The position numbers and the translations under genes are program-made. 7,009 bases of DNA from Candidatus Bathyarchaeota archaeon B23 (GTDB taxonomy: Archaea > Thermoproteota > Bathyarchaeia > TCS64 > B23). Below are positions 1 through 5,843 of this stretch, one piece after another; position 1 is the stretch's first letter, and every line of letters begins with the position of its first letter. The notes below the pieces were generated by a model. That model saw only the letters and a list, made by a program, of their open reading frames with translations. It was not told the origin of the DNA and made no database searches. The stretch covers positions 1 to 7,009 of the forward strand of contig LUCA01000063.1 in NCBI GenBank assembly GCA_001593875.1, given 5' to 3'.

Positions 1-32
1 TCTTAACTATATATAAAATAATTGAGATTGAA
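1..32 (-). promoter_or_regulatory. AT-rich gap after the zinc-ribbon gene; TATA-like box or T-rich terminator
   Basis: This short gap contains TATATATAAAATA at about 9-21. Read on the minus strand it gives TTATTTTATATATAG just after the stop of the zinc-ribbon gene. It could be a TATA box for a minus-strand gene beyond the left edge, or a T-rich archaeal termination zone for the gene that ends at 33. The composition contrasts sharply with the GC-rich coding DNA next to it. The two readings cannot be separated because the downstream gene is not in the window. Confidence 0.35.
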
Positions 33-989
33 TCACACCTTGAGGGTGTTAAGTATCTCCTCTAAGGCCACCTTGGCCCTCTCAGCCGTCTCGTCGCCTA
101 GGGAGCCCTCCTCAAGCCCCCTCCGCAGACCCTCCATCAACTCCTCTATGGAAGCCCCCAGCTCCTCGGCGTCGATCCCCATCGCCCCAGGGAGATCGCT
201 GAGATACCCCATCTCGGCCTTGATCCTCTCCATCTCCCCGCCTAATTTGTCGACATCCCATCTATAGGCCGGCGCCTTCACCTCATACTCCTCCTCCGAG
301 GCGTCGCCGATGGCTCTTCTGACCTCCAGCTCCTCCAGCCTCATCTTCGCCTCCATAAAGCCCTCCTCCAGCTCCTCCAGCTGCATCCTACGCCTCTCCA
401 TGAGGCCCCTCCACTCGGAGAGCCAGCGCTCGCCCCTAGCCCTGTAGTGGTCCAGCATCCTGTTGAAGGCCTCCTCCCTCAGCTCCCCCCTCAGCAGCAT
501 CCTCACCATCCTCATCCTTATGGAGAGGTTCTTCGCCACCTCCCTCATCACCTCCTCCAGGGGCGGGGGAGGCGTGAAGACCTCAACCTCCTCAACTTCC
601 TCGACCTCCTCGACAGCCTCGGCCTCCTCAGCCTCCTCCTCAGCGACCTCGACGGCCTCCACGGCCTCGGGCTCCTCCACAACGGCCTCCAGGGGCTCCT
701 CCTCCTCGACCTCCTCGGGGACCTCCTCGACCTCGCCCTCCACCTCAGCCTCCATCTCGACCACGGCCTCCTCCGCCTCGATGACCTCCTCAACGCCCTC
801 CTCAGGGACCTCCTCCACCTCCTTCACCTCCTCAGCCACCTCCTCAGGCTTCTCCGGAACCTCCCCTCCACCCTCCTCGAACTCCACCTTGTAGAGGGGA
901 TAGCCACAGTTGAGGCAGTAGAGGGTCTTGGGCACCTCCTCATGGCAGCTTGGGCATCTAACCAGATCTGCCGTCTCCTCCACCTCCAT
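33..989 (-). CDS. Zinc-ribbon protein with long Glu-rich linker and helical C-terminal domain
   Basis: The 318-residue protein has no recognised enzyme motif. Residues 12-28 form a CxxC-x9-CxxC zinc ribbon (C12, C15, C25, C28). Residues 36-137 are an extreme low-complexity stretch made almost only of Glu, Val, Ala and Pro, followed by a Pro turn (140-143). Residues 145-265 are predicted helical and charged, with heptad-like Leu/Glu runs (about 195-225) and the segment RRAIGDASEEEY at 224-235, then a second helical part to the C-terminus. There is no signal peptide or membrane segment, so it is probably cytoplasmic. The ATG at 989 fits a GGGGGAG Shine-Dalgarno a few bases upstream and puts the zinc ribbon at the N-terminus. 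The helical half recalls proteins labelled CdvA-like (ESCRT/cell-division related) in uncultured TACK archaea; this is recalled similarity only and no function is assigned. It is transcribed divergently from the flippase. Confidence 0.85.
   Translation of the reverse strand: MEVEETADLVRCPSCHEEVPKTLYCLNCGYPLYKVEFEEGGGEVPEKPEEVAEEVKEVEEVPEEGVEEVIEAEEAVVEMEAEVEGEVEEVPEEVEEEEPLEAVVEEPEAVEAVEVAEEEAEEAEAVEEVEEVEEVEVFTPPPPLEEVMREVAKNLSIRMRMVRMLLRGELREEAFNRMLDHYRARGERWLSEWRGLMERRRMQLEELEEGFMEAKMRLEELEVRRAIGDASEEEYEVKAPAYRWDVDKLGGEMERIKAEMGYLSDLPGAMGIDAEELGASIEELMEGLRRGLEEGSLGDETAERAKVALEEILNTLKV
579..884 (-). repeat. Low-complexity Glu/Val/Ala-coding tract
   Basis: This is the DNA behind residues 36-137 of the zinc-ribbon protein. 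On the plus strand it is a run of CTC, CTCCTC and GCCTCC units, so it is a degenerate trinucleotide-type repeat rather than exact copies. It explains the long open frames seen on the other strand and in other frames here (Ser/Thr-rich, Leu/His-rich and Arg-rich translations), which are shadows. Such tracts are prone to length change by slippage. Confidence 0.7.
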
Positions 990-1048
990 CTTCTCCCCCT
1001 AGAAGGCCTCTATCATCGTGATTCAACCTTTTCGGAAAGTTGTTTCAA

Positions 1049-1062
1049 GATTCATATTAAAG
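1049..1062 (-). promoter_or_regulatory. Candidate TATA box for the zinc-ribbon gene
   Basis: On the minus strand the sequence reads CCCTTTAATATGAA, close to the archaeal box A pattern TTTAWATA. A start site about 25 bases downstream would fall near 1030, giving a leader of roughly 40 bases before the ATG at 989. It lies in the AT-rich part of the divergent gap. This rests on pattern and spacing only. Confidence 0.4.
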
Positions 1063-1064
1063 GG

Positions 1065-1080
1065 ATGGGATATATAGTTG
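1065..1080 (+). promoter_or_regulatory. Candidate TATA box for the flippase
   Basis: GGGATATATAG has a TATATA core at 1071-1076, with a purine-rich stretch just upstream where the BRE would lie. Initiation would be expected near 1098-1102. That gives a leader of about 25 bases if translation starts at 1125, or about 150 bases if it starts at 1251. It sits about 15 bases from the minus-strand box, so the two promoters are back to back. Confidence 0.4.
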
Positions 1081-1124
1081 AAAATTGTCTCATTTGATCA
1101 AGGGCATCCCCTCTTAAGCGGTCT

Positions 1125-2819
1125 ATGAAGGATGAAGAGTTAAACTCTCCTCCCTCGAGGGGAGGATGTTTAAAGCTTGAGCGTAACGCGGATCGAAACC
1201 CCTTAATTGATGTCCCTCCAAAATCGATAAATCACCTCTCCCTACATAGGGTGGGAAAGACCCTGTCAGATGAGGGTGAAGGATATCTAGAGCGCTCGGC
1301 TAGGGGAGCCGTCATACTGCTAATCGGCAGGCTCGTCTCCACAGCCCTCTCCGCCGCCACAGTCATCCTCATCGCCAGGCTCATCGGCTCGAGGGACTAC
1401 GGCTACGTCGCCATGGCCATGATACCCCTCTCCATCGCCAACCTCCTCTCCAATCCAGGCGTCTCCGCCGGCCTGACGAGATACATCGCCCACTACAGGG
1501 CGACGGGGAGGGATGGGGACATCCCGATCCTCCTCAAGGCCGGGCTGAGCGTCAACGCCCTCCTCAGCCTCCTCCTCACCCTCCTCCTCTACCTCCTCTC
1601 CCCCCAGCTCTCGATGCTCTTCCACGCACCCCCCATTCAGGGCCTACTACGCCTCGCCTCCCTCTACGTCGCCGTCAACACCCTGCTCCTGACGGCTCAG
1701 GCCGCCTTCACCGGCTTCGAGAGGATGGAGCTCTACAGCCTCACCTCCATCGTCTACTCCATCCTCCGCTTCGCCCTCTCCATCATCCTCATCCTCCTGG
1801 GGCTGGGGGCGATGGGGGCGATGACGGGAAACGTCGCCGCAACAGCCCTCGCCGCCCTCTTAGGCCTCCTGTTGCTCCTCCCCCACCTCAGGTCCTCCCC
1901 TGGGGCCTCCATGAGGGAGAGGGAGGCGATCTCTCTACTCCTCGCCTACGGGTTTCCCCTCTTCATCTCCAGCCTCCTCACCGTGGGGCTGAACCAGCTC
2001 TACAATCTCCTCCTCGCCTCCCACGTCGAGGCCTCCGTCGTGGGGAACTATCAGGCGGCCGTCAACTTCTCAGCTCTCCTGAGCCTCCTCACCACGCCGA
2101 TAATAACGACGCTCTTCCCCCTCTTCTCCCAGCTTGATAGAGGGGAGTTGAGGGAGGCCTTCCAGACCTCGGTGAAGTATACGGCGCTCCTCCTCACGCC
2201 CTTGACGCTGTTTCTCATCGCCCTCTCCGAGGAGGTGGTCAGCATAGTCTACGGGAGGAACTACAGCCTCGCCTCCGGTTACCTGGCGCTCTACCTCGTC
2301 AACTTCCTCTTCATCGGACTCGGAGGCCTCAGCGTCGCCAACCTCCTCAACGGTCAGGGGGAGACGAGGGTGGTCTTCCAGATACGCCTCATAAACCTGC
2401 TCCTAGGCCTGCCGATGGGCTTCATCCTCATACCCCGCCTCGGCGTGGTGGGGCTCCTCATAACCCTAATCGCCGCCCCCAGGCTGGGCCTCTTCTACGG
2501 CCTCTACTGGATATGGCGCCGCTATGGATTCACCCTCGACGTCGGGTCCTCCGCCAAGATATACCTATCATCCCTTGCGGCCTTCCTCCTCGTCGAGTTT
2601 CTCCTCGGAGCTCTAGGCCTCGAGGATTGGGTCTCCCTCCTATTGGGGGGCCTCCTCTACCTGATCCTCTACGTGCTCCTCACCGCCTCGCTGAGAACCC
2701 TGGATGAGGGGGATTTCAGGAATCTCAGGAGGATGAGTCGAGCCCTGGGCCCCCTCTCCCCCCTCATCGATCCCCTCATCTCCCTGGTGGAGGCCCTCTC
2801 CAAGCGCTTCGGCCTCTAA
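1125..2819 (+). CDS. Polysaccharide/oligosaccharide flippase (Wzx/RfbX-like, MOP superfamily)
   Basis: This integral membrane protein likely flips lipid-linked sugars across the cytoplasmic membrane for glycan or protein N-glycosylation pathways (COG2244-type). It has about 12-14 hydrophobic segments over its whole length. The first segment (about residues 61-85) with the following ARLIGSRDYGYVAMAM and the SAGLTRYIAHYRATG loop are typical of the family. The longest frame gives 564 residues, but the first 42 (1125-1250) are hydrophilic, use AT-ending codons such as TTA, CGT and ATT unlike the rest, and contain a strong dyad. Family members normally begin about 10-20 residues before the first membrane helix, so the GTG at 1251 is a good alternative start, although no clear Shine-Dalgarno marks either one. 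No glycosyltransferase lies next to it. The last 44 bases overlap the convergent fdhD-like gene. The family call is firm; the substrate is unknown. Confidence 0.85.
   Translation: MKDEELNSPPSRGGCLKLERNADRNPLIDVPPKSINHLSLHRVGKTLSDEGEGYLERSARGAVILLIGRLVSTALSAATVILIARLIGSRDYGYVAMAMIPLSIANLLSNPGVSAGLTRYIAHYRATGRDGDIPILLKAGLSVNALLSLLLTLLLYLLSPQLSMLFHAPPIQGLLRLASLYVAVNTLLLTAQAAFTGFERMELYSLTSIVYSILRFALSIILILLGLGAMGAMTGNVAATALAALLGLLLLLPHLRSSPGASMREREAISLLLAYGFPLFISSLLTVGLNQLYNLLLASHVEASVVGNYQAAVNFSALLSLLTTPIITTLFPLFSQLDRGELREAFQTSVKYTALLLTPLTLFLIALSEEVVSIVYGRNYSLASGYLALYLVNFLFIGLGGLSVANLLNGQGETRVVFQIRLINLLLGLPMGFILIPRLGVVGLLITLIAAPRLGLFYGLYWIWRRYGFTLDVGSSAKIYLSSLAAFLLVEFLLGALGLEDWVSLLLGGLLYLILYVLLTASLRTLDEGDFRNLRRMSRALGPLSPLIDPLISLVEALSKRFGL
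1140..1173 (+). repeat. Imperfect dyad (hairpin) in the 5' part of the flippase frame
   Basis: An outer arm TTAAAC (1140-1145) pairs with GTTTAA (1168-1173). After a small internal loop, TCCTCCC (1148-1154) pairs with GGGGAGGA (1159-1166) around TCGA, with one bulged G. The structure is 6 + 7 pairs. It lies in a stretch whose codon use looks non-coding, so it may belong to an untranslated leader or act as an operator. It is not followed by a T-run, so a terminator is unlikely. Confidence 0.5.
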
Positions 2820-3603
2820 GCTCCCTCACCCTCCAGGGGTGGGTGTAGACGTTCATCCGGCCTCCTCTGAGGAAGCAGATGAGGGTGATGCCCGCCGCCT
2901 CCGCCGCCCTGATGCCGGAGGAGGAGGGGGCCGCCCTGGAGGCGATGAGGGGTACGCCACATCCGACTGCCTTCAGCACCATGGAGGCCGTCTGTCGGCC
3001 GGTGCTCAGCAGGATCATCCCCCTCGGCTCCGATCCCCCTAGGAGGATCGAGCCCACGGCCTTGTCGATGGCTGAGTGCCGGCTGATGTCCTCCACGTGG
3101 GCTGCCACCTCCCCCTCCGGCGTCGACAGCAGGGCGGAGTGAACTCCTCCAGTTCTCTTGAAGAGGACGCATCTCCTCTCCATCTCCCCCATGAGGGCTA
3201 ACAGCCTCTCAGCCTCCACCTCAACTCCGTCTTCAACCCTCAGCTCCATCAGCATCTCCGGGGGCTTCAGGCCTTGAGCCTCCGCCAACAGCTGAGCCTC
3301 CATGGAGCGTAGACGGAGAACGTCCACCTCTCCCCTCAGCTTTACGTCGACGCTGGGGGGCTCTATCCTCAGCTCCAGGACCTCCTGGGGGGTGGCGACG
3401 CCCTGAGCATATAGGTGGCCGTAGATGAGTTCCCTCCTCATGGTGGGGGAGGCCGTCAGCCTCCGGTAGTGGACCCCGTTGAGGTGGAGGTTTAGGCTCT
3501 CCTCCACCACGACCTCATCCTCGACCCTATGGAGTTCGCCCTCGATTCTGTAGACGGGGAAGCCCCTAGTCACGCCCCGGGTTTTAAGAGGACGACTCTT
3601 CAC
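2776..3603 (-). CDS. fdhD: FdhD-family protein (formate dehydrogenase accessory), lacking the CxxC pair
   Basis: FdhD proteins act in the cytoplasm in maturation of molybdenum/tungsten bis-MGD formate dehydrogenases; E. coli FdhD passes sulfur from IscS to the cofactor. The 275 residues match the family's usual length and order: VVEESLNLHLNGV at 32-44, TGGVHSA at 151-157, EDISRHSAIDKAVG at 171-184, STGRQTASMVLKA at 200-212, and GITLICFLRGGRMNVYTHP at 238-256. The CGxCG-type segment expected around residues 95-115 is missing; the only cysteines are 145, 215 and 243. Sulfur transfer by the E. coli route is therefore doubtful, and another family role is possible. The start is GTG at 3603, overlapping the TGA of the reductase gene as GTGA, which indicates translational coupling. 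The last 44 bases overlap the convergent flippase gene, and the C-terminal 17 residues are basic and look unconserved. No formate dehydrogenase is in the window. Confidence 0.87.
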   Translation of the reverse strand: MKSRPLKTRGVTRGFPVYRIEGELHRVEDEVVVEESLNLHLNGVHYRRLTASPTMRRELIYGHLYAQGVATPQEVLELRIEPPSVDVKLRGEVDVLRLRSMEAQLLAEAQGLKPPEMLMELRVEDGVEVEAERLLALMGEMERRCVLFKRTGGVHSALLSTPEGEVAAHVEDISRHSAIDKAVGSILLGGSEPRGMILLSTGRQTASMVLKAVGCGVPLIASRAAPSSSGIRAAEAAGITLICFLRGGRMNVYTHPWRVRELRGRSAWRGPPPGR

Positions 3604-4814
3604 CTTCCCAACACCCTTAGGAGAGTTCCCTCCATCAGCCTCATCTTGGCGTCGATGCGGCAGAGGACCACCTTCATCACCGTCTCCTCATCCACCCACC
3701 CCATCTTGACGGCGAGGTTGAAGCGTCTATCGGAGGAGAAGAGGAGGTCTCCCATCCTCCTCATCCTCAGGGAGTTCTCCAAGGTCTCGCCCAGCTGCCT
3801 CCTCCACTCCTCCTCGTATCGCCTCAGGGGGACCCCCTCCAGGAGGTGTTGGGCGACGGCCCATCCCGCGATCCTGCCGCAGATGAGGGCTGTTGGGACC
3901 CCGCCTCCGACGGAGGGGATGGTCTGCCCGGCGGCGTCGCCCACGGCGAGCATACGCTCCCCACAGGTCTCCTTCAGGGGTCCGCTGACGGGGATGCATC
4001 CCACCTTCACGGCCGTCGCCCTCGCCGCCCTCAACATCTCGGAGGCCTTGGGGTGTTGCTCCACGAACCTCCTGAAGTAGTCCCTGATGCCGAGGCCCTC
4101 CCTCATGTAGGGTGCTCTCACCCCGACGCCGGCGTTCGCCACGTCTCTGCCCTTGGGGATGATCCAGGCGTAGGTCCCTGGGGCGTAGCGCTCCCCGAAG
4201 TACATCTCGATGTTCGCCGGGTCCTGCTCCACATCCACCATCTCATGTTGGTAGCCGACGGCGTAGTCGTAGGGGTCCCTGGGGATGGGGAGGCCTCCCA
4301 TCCTGGCGATGAGGGAGTAGGCTCCGTCGGCCGCCACCACCACCCTGGCTGAGACCTCTTGGAGTTGGCCGAAGCGTCTCAGGAGGACTCCATTAGGGGT
4401 GAGGGCGACGGCCTTGGCGTTGGGCATCAGCTCCGCCCCGGCCCTGGCGGCCTCCATGGCGAGATACTTGTCGTAGAGCTTCCTCTCCACCACCACCCCC
4501 TTGAAGGGGATGGAGACCTCGACGCCGCCGGGGAAGTTGAAGTTGACACGCCTCGTCCTGTTGATGATGCACCACCCCGGGGGATCGAAGAGGGCTTCGA
4601 GGTTCTCGGCCTTCGGGGCGAGCCTCCTCATCTCCTCTAGGCTCGGAATGAACTCGCCGCACTTATCTGGAACCCCTATCTCCAGGCTTCTGTCGACGAG
4701 GAGCACCTTCAGGCCCCTGGAGGAGGCCTCCCTAGCCGTCGTTGAACCCGCAGGTCCGGCTCCTACGACGACGACGTCGTAGCTCTCCCCCAGGGGTTCG
4801 ACATGGAGATTCAA
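3600..4814 (-). CDS. Geranylgeranyl reductase family FAD-dependent oxidoreductase
   Basis: This flavoprotein reduces isolated double bonds in isoprenoid chains; archaeal members saturate archaeal ether lipids (digeranylgeranylglycerophospholipid reductase) and some act on quinone tails. The 404 residues show the N-terminal FAD fold DVVVVGAGPAGSTTA (13-27, GxGxxG at 18-23), an acidic residue ending the second strand (D41), the DKCGEFIP segment (50-57) with the family Cys-Gly, ADGAYS (162-167), the substrate-side motif APGTYAWIIPKG (211-222), and VGDAAGQTIPSVGGG (291-305), the second FAD site. The length is normal. The start is taken as TTG at 4814, because a GGAGGT Shine-Dalgarno lies 9 bases upstream and no better in-frame start precedes the fold. 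It begins 5 bases after the stop of the prenyl synthase and overlaps the FdhD start by 4 bases, so the three genes look like one operon. The exact substrate is inferred from neighbours and not fixed by sequence. Confidence 0.9.
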   Translation of the reverse strand: MNLHVEPLGESYDVVVVGAGPAGSTTAREASSRGLKVLLVDRSLEIGVPDKCGEFIPSLEEMRRLAPKAENLEALFDPPGWCIINRTRRVNFNFPGGVEVSIPFKGVVVERKLYDKYLAMEAARAGAELMPNAKAVALTPNGVLLRRFGQLQEVSARVVVAADGAYSLIARMGGLPIPRDPYDYAVGYQHEMVDVEQDPANIEMYFGERYAPGTYAWIIPKGRDVANAGVGVRAPYMREGLGIRDYFRRFVEQHPKASEMLRAARATAVKVGCIPVSGPLKETCGERMLAVGDAAGQTIPSVGGGVPTALICGRIAGWAVAQHLLEGVPLRRYEEEWRRQLGETLENSLRMRRMGDLLFSSDRRFNLAVKMGWVDEETVMKVVLCRIDAKMRLMEGTLLRVLGR

Positions 4815-4829
4815 GGAGGTTATACCTCC
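4815..4829 (-). promoter_or_regulatory. Shine-Dalgarno of the reductase gene inside a perfect hairpin
   Basis: On the minus strand this reads GGAGGT-ATA-ACCTCC, two perfectly complementary 6-base arms with a 3-base loop. The left arm is a strong Shine-Dalgarno placed 9 bases before the TTG start at 4814. The TAA stop of the prenyl synthase (4822-4820) lies across the loop and the first base of the right arm. A ribosome finishing the synthase would open the hairpin and free the site, so reductase translation is probably coupled to synthase translation. The pairing is seen in the sequence; the coupling is inferred. Confidence 0.65.
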
Positions 4830-5778
4830 AGCTTGAGGTAGTAGCTTTCGACGAGGTGGAGGAGGCAGTTGAGGGCCTCGGAGGGGTTGAAGGCGGCGAG
4901 GGCCTTCCTACACCCCTCGGCGTATCTCCGCATCCTCTCCACCGCCCTCTTGAGGGCCCCCGACTCCTCGTAGATGCGCCTCACCTCCTCCGCCTCCAGG
5001 GGGGTGCCCCTCTCATAGGCCTCCAGGAGCAGCTTCCTCTCCCCCTCCGCCAGGGGGATTTGAGGGCGTAGATGAGGGGGAGGGTGACGTCGCCGTTGAC
5101 GAGGTCGTTGAGGGCCTCCTCGCCGGTGAGGATGCCGTGGACGTCGTCCCTTATCTGGTAGGCGACGCCGAAGTCCCTGCCGAAGGCGGCGAGCTGCTCC
5201 ACCTCGCCCTCGACTCCGCCGCCTACGAGGGCTCCCAGGGCTGCGGAGGCCTCGAAGAGGCTTCCACTCTTCAGGTAGGCGATCTCCAGGTAGGTCTCCT
5301 CCGAGGTGAGCCTCCGCCTGTAATGGGTCTGGAGGGCGACTCCCTGAACCATCTTGGAGGAGGTCTCAGAGAGCCATCGGACCACCCTTGGGTCTCCGGT
5401 CTCGGAGGCGTATCTGAGGCCTAGGCTGAGGAGGATGTCCCCGGCCAGTATGCCCCGCTTCACCCCGTAGGCTATGTGGATGGAGGGCTTCCCCCTCCTG
5501 GTCAAGTCCTCGTCGATGATGTCGTCGTGGATGAGGGTTCCATTGTGGATGAGCTCCAGGGCGAGGAAGGGCTTTACGGCCCTTCGCCTATCGCCGCCTA
5601 CCAGCTCGGCGGATAGGAGGCAGATGAGGGGCCTCAGCCTCTTCCCACCCGTCTTCAGCATATACCTTATGGGGGCCTCCATCAGTGGGTGGAGGGAGCT
5701 GAGGTCGATGTGCTCTATGGCCTCGTCGACGTATTCCTTGAGCCCCCTCAGCCTCTCCTCGATCAACGCCTTGAACAT
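4820..5778 (-). CDS. trans-Isoprenyl diphosphate synthase (GGPP/polyprenyl synthase), apparent frameshift
   Basis: The enzyme condenses isopentenyl diphosphate with allylic diphosphates to make C20 or longer chains for lipids or quinones. Motifs: GGKRLRP at 44-50; the first aspartate-rich motif DDIID at 85-89 followed by RRGKPS; LAGD at 111-114; K170 in YLKSGSL; Q208 and the second motif as RDDVHG at 210-215, where the last Asp of DDxxD is Gly, a variant known in this family. From about residue 242 the starting frame degenerates into Arg/Trp-rich sequence and stops at 4981. The next frame carries a normal synthase C-terminus (LAEGERKLLLEAYERG to ESYYLKLEV) ending at TAA 4820. One extra base near 5053-5061 (a C5 or A3 run on the minus strand) restores a 319-residue protein of ordinary family length. 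This fits a sequencing indel, a recent mutation or, less likely, programmed slippage. The ATG at 5778 is the first plausible start. It heads the operon with the reductase and FdhD genes. Confidence 0.88.
5053..5061 (-). other. Site of the frame change in the prenyl synthase
   Basis: On the minus strand the codons read AAA TCC CCC TGG. Adding one C, or a one-base backward slip of the Pro codon on the C5 run, gives CCC CTG GCG GAG and joins ...YALKSP to LAEGERK. Adding one A gives ...YALKIPLAEGERK instead. No canonical X-XXY-YYZ slippery heptamer is in register here. Confidence 0.75.
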
Positions 5779-5814
5779 CTAGGCCTACCGACCTTTCTCC
5801 TACTTAACCCTCCC

Positions 5815-5835
5815 GCTACTTATTTTAACCTTAAC
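5815..5835. promoter_or_regulatory. Shared divergent promoter between prenyl synthase and UbiA genes
   Basis: The 65-base gap 5779-5843 is AT-rich on its right side. TATTTTAA at 5821-5828 reads TTAAAATA on the minus strand, so one element could act as a TATA box for either direction. For the plus strand the start site would fall at about 5849-5853, which would make the UbiA mRNA leaderless at ATG 5853. For the minus strand it would fall near 5800, giving a leader of about 20 bases before ATG 5778. A second AT-rich stretch (TTAACTTAATTA, about 5831-5842) could be used instead in one direction. Confidence 0.45.
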
Positions 5836-5843
5836 TTAATTAG

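Noticed and set aside
548..793. Arg-rich 81-codon minus-strand frame inside the same tract
   Set aside because: It is an out-of-frame reading of the Glu-coding repeat, made almost only of Arg, Ser, Pro and Trp.
447..1097. Long plus-strand open frames opposite the zinc-ribbon gene (Leu/His-rich, and Ser/Thr-rich at 463-894)
   Set aside because: They are mirror frames of the CTC/GCC-rich DNA coding the Glu-rich linker; they have low complexity, no family motif and no ribosome site.
2839..3172. Open frames on both strands inside the FdhD gene
   Set aside because: They are Gly/Pro/Arg-rich or Ala-rich shadows of a gene with clear family motifs along its whole length.
4763..4782. Perfect 8-base-arm inverted repeat CTACGACG / CGTCGTAG
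   Set aside because: It falls exactly on the Tyr-Asp-Val-Val-Val-Val codons of the reductase FAD fold; the symmetry is explained by GAC and GTC codons.
4981..5052. Taking the stop at 4981 as the natural end of the prenyl synthase (265 residues)
   Set aside because: The last 23 or so residues are Arg/Trp/Pro-rich and unlike the family, while the neighbouring frame has a proper C-terminus and ends right before the reductase ribosome site.
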